Made by a program: the position numbers and the translations under genes
Notes under the pieces: model-generated
Database searches by the model: none
Seen by the model: only the letters and a program-made list of their open reading frames with translations
What the model was told of the DNA's origin: nothing
Shown: one piece after another, positions 51,939 through 60,477 of the stretch
How positions within the stretch are numbered: position 1 is the first letter of the stretch
Layout: each line of letters begins with the position of its first letter
Source of the DNA: Clostridia bacterium
GTDB taxonomy: Bacteria; Bacillota; Clostridia; Oscillospirales; Acutalibacteraceae
Assembly (NCBI GenBank): GCA_017410605.1
Contig: JAFQQN010000012.1
Coordinates: 62,001 to 126,000, forward strand
DNA length: 64,000 bases
Reading direction: 5' to 3'

Positions 51939-53231
51939 GTGGCCGAAAAAAGCAAATTCAACACCAAAAAGCTATTTGAAAACAAAAAAATAGTTCTTTT
52001 GTTTTCTTTTATAGCCGCATTTGTTTTTTGGATGTTTATTACCATTACTGCATCTACCGATTCTAAAAATGCAATTTCGGGTGTTTCTATAAGTATTCCC
52101 ACCGAAAACACAGTTGTAAGTAATCTTGGCTTAGATGTCATTGGAAACCTGGAAGATGTTAAAGCTACAGTTAATGTTTCCGGCCCTGCATATGTTGTAA
52201 GCGGTCTTACAGTTGACGATTTTTTGGTTACCGCCTCACTTTCAAATGTAACCAATGCCGGTACCTACGACCTTAAGCTAAATGTTACTAAGCGCACCAC
52301 CGCCACCAGCAATGAATATGAAATTTCATCTGTTTCTCCTTCTTCAATATCTGTCACCTTTGACTATATAGATACTAAGCTGTTCACAGTTATACCAAAG
52401 GCAGACGGTGCTTCGGCTGTAGAGGGTCTTACGGCAGAAGACCCTGTTGTGGCTAACGCAAATCATTCTGTTCTTTCTATTAAAGGCCCACGCAGCGAAA
52501 TAGAAAAAATCACCTCGGTTACCGCTACCGCGAAGGTCGATGCTGTTTTAGAAAAAACTCAAAGCTTCGCCGCAGTTATTAACCTTTTAGATAAAGACGG
52601 TAAAACCCTATCTGCCGATAACTATACCATTATGGGCTCTGACGGTCAGCCTGTTGGCGATATGCAATTAACTGTTCCTATTTTCAAAAGAAAGCTTGTT
52701 GAGGTTAAGGCTCAGTTTAAAAATGCCCCGGCAAAATATGTAAGCTCTCCAATACCCCACTCTTTAAGCGAAAAAACTATTTTAATAAGCGGACCACCCG
52801 AAACGGTCAACTCAATTTCATCTGTTCCCTTAAGCGAAATTGATTTTGACAGTATATCACCGGAAAATTCAGCCTTTGATGCCGCTCTTATTCTTCCCGA
52901 AGGGGTAAAATGCGCCGATAATATCAGTTCGGTTAAGGTAACAATAAACAATATAACAGACTATAAAACAAAGTCCTTCACAATAACCATCGTTTCCCCT
53001 AACAAAACTGAAAATTTATCTGATGTTTCTCTTTCCAGAAGCATTAGAAATGTGACAGTAATGGGTCCCACTTATGTTATTAATAAGCTATCGGCTTCAG
53101 ACCTTTATGCCGAAATAGATATAACCGGTAAGCAAAGCGGTCAGCACACCGTAACAGCAAGAATACGCTGTCGCTCAAGCAACGAGGTATGGCAGGTAGG
53201 AAGCTATACTGCATCGGTTGATATATCTTAA
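51939..53231 (+). CDS. cdaR: CdaR, YbbR-domain regulator of CdaA
   Basis: A 430-residue membrane-anchored protein: one transmembrane helix (KIVLLFSFIAAFVFWMFITI) and four extracytoplasmic YbbR repeats of about 85-90 residues, with recurrent V.GP.Y/SVV...V units. It modulates CdaA at the membrane. The start is GTG with AAAGGAG 7 bases upstream. Confidence 0.92.
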   Translation: MAEKSKFNTKKLFENKKIVLLFSFIAAFVFWMFITITASTDSKNAISGVSISIPTENTVVSNLGLDVIGNLEDVKATVNVSGPAYVVSGLTVDDFLVTASLSNVTNAGTYDLKLNVTKRTTATSNEYEISSVSPSSISVTFDYIDTKLFTVIPKADGASAVEGLTAEDPVVANANHSVLSIKGPRSEIEKITSVTATAKVDAVLEKTQSFAAVINLLDKDGKTLSADNYTIMGSDGQPVGDMQLTVPIFKRKLVEVKAQFKNAPAKYVSSPIPHSLSEKTILISGPPETVNSISSVPLSEIDFDSISPENSAFDAALILPEGVKCADNISSVKVTINNITDYKTKSFTITIVSPNKTENLSDVSLSRSIRNVTVMGPTYVINKLSASDLYAEIDITGKQSGQHTVTARIRCRSSNEVWQVGSYTASVDIS

Positions 53232-53326
53232 TTTCTTTGACCCAAAAATGAAGTCACATCCCGGCATAGTTAAGCTATAGCACAATATTCACCCCGCTTC
53301 ATATACTGATAGTGGGGTGATAATAC

Positions 53327-53656
53327 ATGTGGACAGTTTTATCAGTAAGTTTCATTGTTGTAACTTCAATTTATGGAATAACCGAAATTTTAAGGGAGCT
53401 ATGGCTTTATTTTTTAAGGCCAAAAAATTCTCCACCCGGGTTTACAGTATTGCTTTTAAAAGAGGATATATTTAAAGAACAGCTTCGTTTTGCTATGGAA
53501 CACCTTTCTTGGGAGCGTCCAAAAAATTTCTCTGGGCTTATTGTAATAGACACCGACCTTTCTGAGAAAAGCAAAAAAGAGCTAAGCCTAATTATTAACA
53601 ATAATCACAACATAATGCGTATTGAAGAGGCTTCACTGCTATTCTCTAAAAACTAA
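53327..53656 (+). CDS. Small membrane-anchored protein of unknown function
   Basis: A 109-residue protein. The N-terminal transmembrane helix (TVLSVSFIVVTSIYGITEIL) is followed by a cytoplasmic domain reading PPGFTVLLLKEDIFKEQLRFAMEHLSWERPKNFSGLIVIDTDLSEKSKKELSLIINNN. The alternating strands and helices, with LIVIDTDLSE, suggest a small Rossmann-like fold. I do not recognise a named family. GGGGTGA precedes ATG. It sits 16 bp before recD2. Confidence 0.75.
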   Translation: MWTVLSVSFIVVTSIYGITEILRELWLYFLRPKNSPPGFTVLLLKEDIFKEQLRFAMEHLSWERPKNFSGLIVIDTDLSEKSKKELSLIINNNHNIMRIEEASLLFSKN

Positions 53657-53672
53657 TATAAAGGATAATATA

Positions 53673-55898
53673 ATGACGGCAAAAACAAATGCTTCTGACA
53701 CAACGGAAGCCTTAAGCGGAACTATAGAACATATTACATATTCTAATGGCAATAACGGCTATACCGTAGCCACCCTTAAGCTACCCGACGATGAAATTAC
53801 CATCGTCGGGATAATGCCTTTTGTGTCGGTGGGCGACTTCGTTGAAATAACCGGGTCTTTTGATGTGCACCCCACCTATGGCCCCCAATTTAAGGTTAAA
53901 ACCTTTGAGCGGTCGGCCCCTACAGATACTGCCTCAATTTTAAATTATCTTTCCTCCGGTGCTATAAGGGGTGTTGGCCCTGCCACAGCCAGAAGCATAA
54001 TAGAACGCTTTGGCGACCGTGCATTAGAAATAATTGAAACCGAACCCTTGCGCCTGGCAGAGATAAGAGGTATTTCAGAAGAAAAGGCCAAGAGCATTGG
54101 TGAAAGCTATCTTAAGCAATTTGGAATCAGAGACCTTATACTATTTCTTTCGCCCTTTAAGGTTTCTCCCGAACGTGCCCTTAAGGTCTATCAGGCTTTA
54201 GGTTCTAATTCCTGCGAAATTATAAAAAGAAACCCTTATGTTCTTTGCAGTGAGGATATTGGCTTTGCCTTCGAAAAAGCAGAAGAAATAGCCTATACCT
54301 TTGGCTACCCAAAAGACAGCGGGGAAAGAATTTCGGCCGGTATAGAATATGTGCTTAAACATAATCTTCAAAACGGCCACACCTGTCTGCCTAAGGACAA
54401 GCTTATAGCTACCGCCTCCCGCCTTTTGGAATGTGACCCGGGCGAAGCAGAAGAAATATGTGAATATATGCTTTCTTCCCTTATGCTTAGAAAAATTGTT
54501 AACGACCAAGAAGAATTTATAGCTCTGCCCAAATACCACGCCGCAGAGGATTTTATAGCCGCCCGACTTTCGGTTATGCTAAAATATGCACCTCCAAGCG
54601 AAATGATGGCTGAGCTGGAAATAGACCTTTTAGAACAACGCCAGAAAATAAAATATGAAGAAAAACAACGCGAGGCAATAAGAACCGCCCTTTCGAACGG
54701 CATAACTGTTCTTACAGGCGGACCCGGAACAGGTAAAACTACAACCCTTAACGCTATAATAAGAATTTTAATGTCTAAGGGACTTACTATAAGCCTTGCC
54801 GCCCCCACAGGAAGAGCCGCAAAAAGAATAACCGAGCTTACAGGCTTTGAGGCTAAAACCATTCACCGCCTTTTAGAGGTGGAATGGAGTGAGGACGAAA
54901 AACAAAGCTTTGCCCGAAACGAGCAAAACCCCTTAAAATGCGACGTGCTTATTGTAGATGAAATGTCTATGGTAGATGCGTTGATTTTTGAAAGTTTGCT
55001 AAGGGCAGTAAGGCTGGGTTGCCGACTTATTCTTGTTGGCGATGCAGACCAGCTTCCCAGTGTGGGTGCCGGTAACGTTCTGGCCGACATTCTTGCCAGT
55101 GGGCATATTCCGGCAGTAAAGCTGGATAAGGTTTTCAGACAGGCTATGGAAAGCCTTATTGTTGCCAATGCTCACCGAATAATTGCGGGTGAAATGCCCG
55201 ACCTCTCTTCAAAAGCTTCCGACTTTTTTATGTTAAAAGCAAGGGAAAGCAATTCCGCCTGTGATACTGTGGTAGACCTTTGCGTAAACCGTCTGCCTAA
55301 GGCCTATAATTTCGACCCACTGACAGATATTCAGGTGCTTTGCCCCTCAAAAATGCTTGACCTTGGAAGCACTAACCTAAACAATATGCTTCAAAATGCA
55401 CTTAACCCTAATGCGAAAAAGAAAAATTCCATATTCTTTAAAGGCTGTGAGCTTCGCGAGGGCGATAAGGTAATGCAAATTAAAAATAATTACGATATAA
55501 TATGGACCTCTGATAAAGGGGAAGAAGGTACAGGTATCTTCAACGGCGATGTGGGCATATTAAAAACCGTAGACCGCCATAACGGTATTGTTCAGGTTAA
55601 ATTTGACGATAAACTTGCCACATATTATAGCGACAATATAGGAGAATTAGAACTGGCCTATGCAATGACAATACATAAAAGCCAGGGTAGTGAATTTGAA
55701 TGTGTTGTCCTTCCCCTTTTTGATACCCCCAGTCGCCTTCTTTACCGCAATCTTTTATATACTGCGGTCACACGGGCAAAAAAGTTGCTTATAATCGTGG
55801 GAAGTGAAAGGACTGTGGAAACAATGGTTGAAAATAACAGAAAAAACCTACGTTACACCTGTCTTAAGCGAAGGCTTAATGAAAATTTTACTAAATGA
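53673..55898 (+). CDS. recD2: RecD2-family ATP-dependent DNA helicase
   Basis: A 741-residue 5'-3' superfamily 1B helicase. ATG 53673 (MTAKTNASD) has AAAGGA upstream and replaces the longer frame. N-terminal OB-like domain (GTIEHITYSNGNNGYTVATLKL), a helix-hairpin-helix region (AIRGVGPATARSIIERFGD), Walker A GGPGTGKTTTL, Walker B VLIVDEMSMVD and motif VI YTAVTRAKKLLIIVG are all present. It overlaps comF by 20 bp. Confidence 0.95.
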   Translation: MTAKTNASDTTEALSGTIEHITYSNGNNGYTVATLKLPDDEITIVGIMPFVSVGDFVEITGSFDVHPTYGPQFKVKTFERSAPTDTASILNYLSSGAIRGVGPATARSIIERFGDRALEIIETEPLRLAEIRGISEEKAKSIGESYLKQFGIRDLILFLSPFKVSPERALKVYQALGSNSCEIIKRNPYVLCSEDIGFAFEKAEEIAYTFGYPKDSGERISAGIEYVLKHNLQNGHTCLPKDKLIATASRLLECDPGEAEEICEYMLSSLMLRKIVNDQEEFIALPKYHAAEDFIAARLSVMLKYAPPSEMMAELEIDLLEQRQKIKYEEKQREAIRTALSNGITVLTGGPGTGKTTTLNAIIRILMSKGLTISLAAPTGRAAKRITELTGFEAKTIHRLLEVEWSEDEKQSFARNEQNPLKCDVLIVDEMSMVDALIFESLLRAVRLGCRLILVGDADQLPSVGAGNVLADILASGHIPAVKLDKVFRQAMESLIVANAHRIIAGEMPDLSSKASDFFMLKARESNSACDTVVDLCVNRLPKAYNFDPLTDIQVLCPSKMLDLGSTNLNNMLQNALNPNAKKKNSIFFKGCELREGDKVMQIKNNYDIIWTSDKGEEGTGIFNGDVGILKTVDRHNGIVQVKFDDKLATYYSDNIGELELAYAMTIHKSQGSEFECVVLPLFDTPSRLLYRNLLYTAVTRAKKLLIIVGSERTVETMVENNRKNLRYTCLKRRLNENFTK

Positions 55899-56592
55899 GT
55901 TTATATCTAAGCTCATAGCCCTGTTTTTCCCAAACCGTTGTCTTATCTGTAATAAACTTACTTCCCATAAATATTTTTGCCAGGTCTGTAATGCCCCTAA
56001 ACCCTTTAATGTAAAGCTTTGTGCAAAGTGCGGTTCGCCCAAAAAGCACTGCGACTGTAAATTTCACTTTTATTATTTTGATAAAATAATCACCTGCTTT
56101 GAAAAAACAGACAATGCTCAAACAGCCTTTTACAGCTTTAAATTTAGCGAAAACCTTGCTGGGGCTTCATATTTTGGTGAAATTATGGCTGACTGTATAA
56201 ACCAAGCCTTTAAAAACAATGAAATTGATTTTATCACCTGTGTGCCAATGCACTCTTCCGAAAAGTATAAACGCGGCTACAATCAATCAGAGCTTTTGGC
56301 TAAACAAATAGCAAAAATAAACAGGCTAAAATATAAATCATTGCTTGTCCAACCCAAAGCAACCCCCATTCAGCATAAAGCCTCTTCTATCTCCGAAAGG
56401 TTCTACAATGTAAGGGGTAAATATAAAGTAAAGCACCCCGAAGCAGTTAATGGTAAAACAGTATTGTTGGTAGACGATATTATGACCACCGGCGCCACTA
56501 TAAGCGAGTGCGCCAGGGAACTAAAGCTTTCAGGTTGTGAAAAGGTTTACGCTGCTACAGCCCTTAAAACCTTGAGAAAAGCAAAAAGATAA
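55879..56592 (+). CDS. comFC: ComF family (ComFC-like) phosphoribosyltransferase-fold protein
   Basis: A 237-residue competence-related protein. The N-terminal zinc ribbon has CLIC, CQVC, CAKC and CDC pairs. The C-terminal PRTase domain has the PRPP loop VLLVDDIMTTGATISEC. ATG 55879 lies inside the end of recD2, which couples translation. ComFC is needed for DNA uptake in competent bacteria, but the gene is widespread in others. Confidence 0.9.
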   Translation: MKILLNEFISKLIALFFPNRCLICNKLTSHKYFCQVCNAPKPFNVKLCAKCGSPKKHCDCKFHFYYFDKIITCFEKTDNAQTAFYSFKFSENLAGASYFGEIMADCINQAFKNNEIDFITCVPMHSSEKYKRGYNQSELLAKQIAKINRLKYKSLLVQPKATPIQHKASSISERFYNVRGKYKVKHPEAVNGKTVLLVDDIMTTGATISECARELKLSGCEKVYAATALKTLRKAKR

Positions 56593-56606
56593 ATTGAAAA
56601 CTTATG

Positions 56607-56635
56607 TTGAAAAAATGTCCGACATAGGTTAAAAT
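56607..56635 (+). promoter_or_regulatory. mreB promoter
   Basis: TTGAAA (56607-56612), 17-bp spacer, TAAAAT (56630-56635). Confidence 0.75.
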
Positions 56636-56671
56636 ATTAAAGTACACTTAATATCCTAAAGGGGATTTGTT

Positions 56672-57697
56672 ATGGCAACAAATATAGCTATAGATATAGG
56701 AACATATAAAACCGTTCTTTCCTCGGGCAATAAAATAGTATTAGAGCTTCCCAGCGTAGTTACAGTAGATACCGACAGGTGGGAGCCTCTTTATTTTGGC
56801 GAAAAGGCCTTTAGCACTATTGGAAGAACACCCGATAGTCTTACATGCGTTTTTCCGATTGAGCGAAGTGTCATTGCCGACTATGATGTTGCCGAAGCAA
56901 TGCTGAGAGAATATATGACCACCGCCTTTGGAAGCAGAATTATAAAGCCCAAGGTTATGATAGTAATGCCCAGTGGTGTTACAGCTATGCAGCACCACTC
57001 GGTTGCCGATGTTGTAGAAGCCTCAGGCGGAAGAAATGCCGCCACTATTGAAGCCCCCCTTGCCGTTGCAGTTGGCCTGGGAATAGATTTTACTCTTCCC
57101 CGTGGCAGTATGGTGGTAGATTTTGGCGCCGGTACAACCGATGTTGCTTCCCTTTCTATGGGTGGCATTGCGGCCTGTGATTCTATTCCTGTTGCTTCAA
57201 GAGATTTAGACGAAAGCATTATTAAATATGTAAGAAAAAATTATAATATTTTAATAGGCCTTACCACAGCAGAAGAGATTAAAAAGAAAATTGGCTCGGC
57301 CGTAGAACGCCCCCTTGAAGTGGCTATCACCGTCAAAGGAAGGCACCTGCATACCGGGCTACCCACCTCATTTGAAATAACCTCCAGCCAAGTTTATGAT
57401 GCTATTTCGGTTAACTGCTATTCTATTATCAGCGGAATTCGTAGGGTTATTGAAAAAACCCCACCCGACCTTGTAGCAGATATTATGACCGACGGTATTC
57501 ACCTTACGGGAGGTGGCGCACTGCTTTCAGGCTTTGCTAACCTTTTAGAAAAATGCATAGGCACTAAGGTTCACTTGGCCAAAGACCCAATGCATACTGC
57601 GGTTAACGGTGCCGCCATGGCCCTTAAAAACCCAAGGTTTTTAGAAAATGTTGATTTTGAGTACCGCGCTCTTAGAGAGCTTGAAATTGAGGGCTGA
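56672..57697 (+). CDS. mreB: MreB/Mbl-family rod-shape actin homologue
   Basis: A 341-residue bacterial actin that directs side-wall synthesis. The phosphate 1 motif is AIDIGTYKTVL, phosphate 2 VVDFGAGTTDVASLS and the adenosine motif LTGGGALLSGF. EAPLAVAVGLGIDF is the usual EAP string. mreC and mreD do not follow, so this may be the Mbl or MreBH-type paralogue. Confidence 0.92.
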   Translation: MATNIAIDIGTYKTVLSSGNKIVLELPSVVTVDTDRWEPLYFGEKAFSTIGRTPDSLTCVFPIERSVIADYDVAEAMLREYMTTAFGSRIIKPKVMIVMPSGVTAMQHHSVADVVEASGGRNAATIEAPLAVAVGLGIDFTLPRGSMVVDFGAGTTDVASLSMGGIAACDSIPVASRDLDESIIKYVRKNYNILIGLTTAEEIKKKIGSAVERPLEVAITVKGRHLHTGLPTSFEITSSQVYDAISVNCYSIISGIRRVIEKTPPDLVADIMTDGIHLTGGGALLSGFANLLEKCIGTKVHLAKDPMHTAVNGAAMALKNPRFLENVDFEYRALRELEIEG

Positions 57698-57700
57698 TAG

Positions 57701-57892
57701 ATGAATAAGAAAAACACCGTTACAAACTGTGAGCTGTGTGCATATAATGTTTACGACGAAGAATATGACTGTTATGTTTGCTCAATAAATTTAGACGAGG
57801 ATGAAATGCTTCGTTTTTTAAGCGGCAGCGATTATCAATGCCCTTATTTTAATTTGTACGATGAATATAAAATGGTAAGAAAGCAAAACTAA
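57701..57892 (+). CDS. DUF6472-type cysteine-rich small protein
   Basis: A 63-residue acidic protein with four paired cysteines: CELCAYNVYDEEYDCYVC and a later C in YQCPYF, typical of a small zinc-binding protein. The LDEDEMLRFLSG and DEYKMVRKQ strings match the clostridial DUF6472 family as I recall it. It starts 3 bp after mreB and is presumably co-expressed with it. Confidence 0.75.
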   Translation: MNKKNTVTNCELCAYNVYDEEYDCYVCSINLDEDEMLRFLSGSDYQCPYFNLYDEYKMVRKQN

Positions 57893-57929
57893 AAAAGGAA
57901 CCGAAATTCTAAAATTTCGGTTCCTTTTT
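57892..57929. terminator. Bidirectional terminator between mreB unit and XRE regulator
   Basis: AAAAAGGAACCGAAATT (57892-57908) pairs with AATTTCGGTTCCTTTTT (57913-57929). Confidence 0.92.
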
Positions 57930-58133
57930 CTATTCTTTTGAAAATTCAAATAACTCGTTAGGGGTACAGTCAAAAAGCAAACACATTGCCTCAATATTTT
58001 CGTACCTTATCGACTTGGTTTGGTTATTTATCATTTTATTAAAATTTTGATAACTCATACCTAGCTGCTTATATAACCAATATTTTGTTTTGCCGTTTTT
58101 TTCTAATAATTCTATCGCCCTTAATTTTAACAT
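57930..58133 (-). CDS. XRE (Cro/CI)-family small regulator
   Basis: A 67-residue single-domain helix-turn-helix protein: KYWLYKQLGMSYQNFNKMINNQTKSIRYENIEAMCLLFDCTPNELF, a YozG/YvaO-type Cro/CI domain with no other module. It is divergent from the SLOG gene, and the palindromes in the shared intergenic region are its likely binding sites. Confidence 0.9.
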   Translation of the reverse strand: MLKLRAIELLEKNGKTKYWLYKQLGMSYQNFNKMINNQTKSIRYENIEAMCLLFDCTPNELFEFSKE

Positions 58134-58148
58134 AAGATACTTCCTCGT

Positions 58149-58226
58149 TAGATATTTGTAAAATTATAATATCTAATTTTGCCCCTTTACATATAGACTA
58201 ATACATTATATAATGTATTAGTCTAT
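58149..58226. promoter_or_regulatory. Divergent promoter region with a 34-bp perfect palindrome
   Basis: A 34-bp perfect palindrome (58193-58226) covers the spacer and -10 of the rightward promoter: TTTACA (58186-58191), 17 bp, TATAAT (58209-58214). A second inverted repeat TAGATATT...AATATCTA (58149-58175) covers the leftward promoter region near a TATAAT-like box. It is arranged as an operator for the XRE protein. Confidence 0.8.
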
Positions 58227-58248
58227 TAATTTGAAAAGGAGAGACATT

Positions 58249-58716
58249 ATGAAAAAATCGAGTTGTTGTTTTTCGGGGCACAGAATTATACCGCCCACCA
58301 AATATGAAGTAATAAAGCATAAATTGTTGTATGAAATAGAAAAACTGGCAAAGCTTGGTGTTCATTCGTTCAAATCTGGAGGTGCAATGGGGTTTGACTT
58401 GTTGGCTGCAGAATGTGTCTTGGAAATTAAAAAACATTTTCCAGAAATTAAACTTATTATGGTTTACCCTTTTCCAGAACAAGCAAAATTATGGAATGAT
58501 AGCTACATTAAAAAATATAATTACATTAAGGCGCATTGCGACGAATTTGTGTATGTTAACCCCTGCTACAGCAAAGCTGCAATATTTAAAAGAAATCGCC
58601 TTCTCGTAAATGAAAGCAACTACTGTATATGTTATTTGACAAAACCTAACGGCGGTACTGCATATACCGTTAAGGAAGCCTATGAAAATGGCCTCTCCAT
58701 AATAAATCTAGCGTAA
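58249..58716 (+). CDS. SLOG-superfamily protein (DUF1273/YpsA-like)
   Basis: A 155-residue Rossmann-like nucleotide- or nucleotide-sugar-binding protein. The hallmarks are CCFSGHR at the N-terminus, FKSGGAMGFDLLAAECVL and the C-terminal GGTAYTVKEAYENGLSIINL. ATG 58249 has AAAAGGAGAG upstream. SLOG proteins act as ligand sensors in phage defence and nucleotide signalling, and DUF1273 members are common near mobile elements. This one is controlled by a palindrome-covered promoter and a divergent XRE gene. The function is not known. Confidence 0.85.
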   Translation: MKKSSCCFSGHRIIPPTKYEVIKHKLLYEIEKLAKLGVHSFKSGGAMGFDLLAAECVLEIKKHFPEIKLIMVYPFPEQAKLWNDSYIKKYNYIKAHCDEFVYVNPCYSKAAIFKRNRLLVNESNYCICYLTKPNGGTAYTVKEAYENGLSIINLA

Positions 58717-58719
58717 AGT

Positions 58720-58765
58720 AAAAACCACCCGAAACAGAGAAATATCTCTCTTTCAGGTGGTTTTT
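58720..58765. terminator. Terminator after the SLOG gene
   Basis: AAAAACCACC (58720-58729) pairs with GGTGGTTTTT (58756-58765) with further inner pairing. It also faces the end of the DUF4340 gene. Confidence 0.85.
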
Positions 58766-58821
58766 TAATACAATATTGTTTCACAAACCTACTGCCGCAT
58801 CAAATATTAAGTGGGTACCTT

Positions 58822-60477
58822 TTACGGTGCGGGTATGCCCTTATCGTTAACAATGTTTTCAACATATTCAACCAAATTATCGTAAATACTTGAGCTGACA
58901 AGACCAAGCTTAAGCCCATCAACCACAACCAGATAACGGCGGTCGGTCTGTTTTATAAGCTCTAGCTTCTTAGTACCCTTTGCCGTATCGGTAAATGTAA
59001 AGGTTGCCGTATATGAGGGTGTGCCGGAAATATAGCTCTCCTCATAGGTTGGAGCAATTGTAACAATATGCTCATAATAGGCCGTAAAAAGGTCGCTGTC
59101 AAGAACCTTGCCGTCAAGCTCAACCTTAAAAGCATTGCTTTCGGCATTCTCGTCATAGGTTGTCTTAAAATTATAAGTTTTTTCCGGGGTTTCTATTTTA
59201 ATATCAGAAAAAGAATTATAATATTCTAAGAAAACAAAATCGTTAAAATAATCTGTTTTCTTGGCGCCCAGCATTGACAAGGCGTCGGCCGAAACGGCAT
59301 AAATTGCATCTCTGCCCTCTAACATAACAGCGTAATACCTGTTTTCCTCGTCATACATACTGGCTTTCATTCCAACCGTAACCGAGCCGCTCTTAAGTTT
59401 AACCTCAAGCTGTGGTTTATCAAGCTTATAGGTTTTAATATCGTCAGCGGTTGGATAAAGCACATAAGCATCAATAGCAACTAATCCGTCAGACAAAAGC
59501 CCAAACATAGCATTACAGGTGTCGGTATCTCCGTACCGAACTCCATCTGCAGTAGTAACGGTATGACTTGCCATTTCATTATCCCAAAGGCTTTTAATGG
59601 TTATCTTTTCGTTGTTATAGTGTGGACCTGAAAGCTCGATATAATCAAAATAAGCTATATTACCCTCATCATCGAAATATTTTTTGTCGTCGGCTGGGGT
59701 GTCACTGTCTAAAGAGGGCGCCGTAATAATAACGGCATTAGCAAAATCTTCTAAACAAAGGTCAAATTTATCAACCGTGCCAATGGTTACAAGATAAACC
59801 TTTTCATCACCTGAAACCTTAAGATAATATCCTGTGCCATCGGGGGCTTTGTTTCCTACAGTAATATCATAGCTCCCCTCTGCGGCGGTTGTAACCTTAA
59901 TGGTAATATAGGGCTTATCAAAGCCATAATCTAAAGAAGTATCGGTCATTTCGCGACTGGCATAAATTGAAAGTATGCCATCTGCTGTGGTGCCCACAAG
60001 ACTGCTTGAAAGTAGGGTCATATCAACATCCAACAGCTTCCAGTCAATTGAAGAATAGCTTTCTGAACCCGACTCAGTTTCTTCCTCTTCAAAAATAGGT
60101 TCTATTTTAAAATTTCCGTATTGGTTGTTAAGTTCTATAAGCTTAACATCTTTAGCCTTAGTTGTTTTAACCTTTACAGAATAGGTTTGAGTTGTTTCAT
60201 CAGTGTTTTCGGGCAAAAATTTAATAACACAAAACACACCGGCGGCAACAACAACAGCCGAAAGAACAAGGCAAAGCAATGTTATAAGGCTTCTTTTTTT
60301 GGCAGAACCTGTTTTTTTCGTTTCCTCATACTGTGTATTGCGGGAAAAAATTGTTGATTCCTCACTGTCAAAAAGCTCTGTACCGTCACCTATTTCTTCT
60401 GGTTGCTCAGCCGAAGCTACAGTTTGTTCCTCATTAACTTCCTCTTCTGGAGTTATCGGTTTCTTCTCAAAATCCAA
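58822..60477 (-). CDS. DUF4340-domain membrane-anchored protein of an ABC export system
   Basis: A 551-residue protein. An acidic cytoplasmic N-terminus (residues 1-65) is followed by one transmembrane helix (SLITLLCLVLSAVVVAAGVFCVIKFL), then an extracytoplasmic region with DUF4340 repeats (TTAEGSYDITVGNKAPDGTGYYLKVSGDEKVYLV, repeated later as KLKSGSVTVGMKASMYDEENRYYAVMLEGRDAIYAV). DUF4340 proteins are the fourth partner of GldAFG-like exporters. It overlaps the GldG-like gene by 25 bp and is the last gene of the operon. Confidence 0.88.
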   Translation of the reverse strand: MDFEKKPITPEEEVNEEQTVASAEQPEEIGDGTELFDSEESTIFSRNTQYEETKKTGSAKKRSLITLLCLVLSAVVVAAGVFCVIKFLPENTDETTQTYSVKVKTTKAKDVKLIELNNQYGNFKIEPIFEEEETESGSESYSSIDWKLLDVDMTLLSSSLVGTTADGILSIYASREMTDTSLDYGFDKPYITIKVTTAAEGSYDITVGNKAPDGTGYYLKVSGDEKVYLVTIGTVDKFDLCLEDFANAVIITAPSLDSDTPADDKKYFDDEGNIAYFDYIELSGPHYNNEKITIKSLWDNEMASHTVTTADGVRYGDTDTCNAMFGLLSDGLVAIDAYVLYPTADDIKTYKLDKPQLEVKLKSGSVTVGMKASMYDEENRYYAVMLEGRDAIYAVSADALSMLGAKKTDYFNDFVFLEYYNSFSDIKIETPEKTYNFKTTYDENAESNAFKVELDGKVLDSDLFTAYYEHIVTIAPTYEESYISGTPSYTATFTFTDTAKGTKKLELIKQTDRRYLVVVDGLKLGLVSSSIYDNLVEYVENIVNDKGIPAP

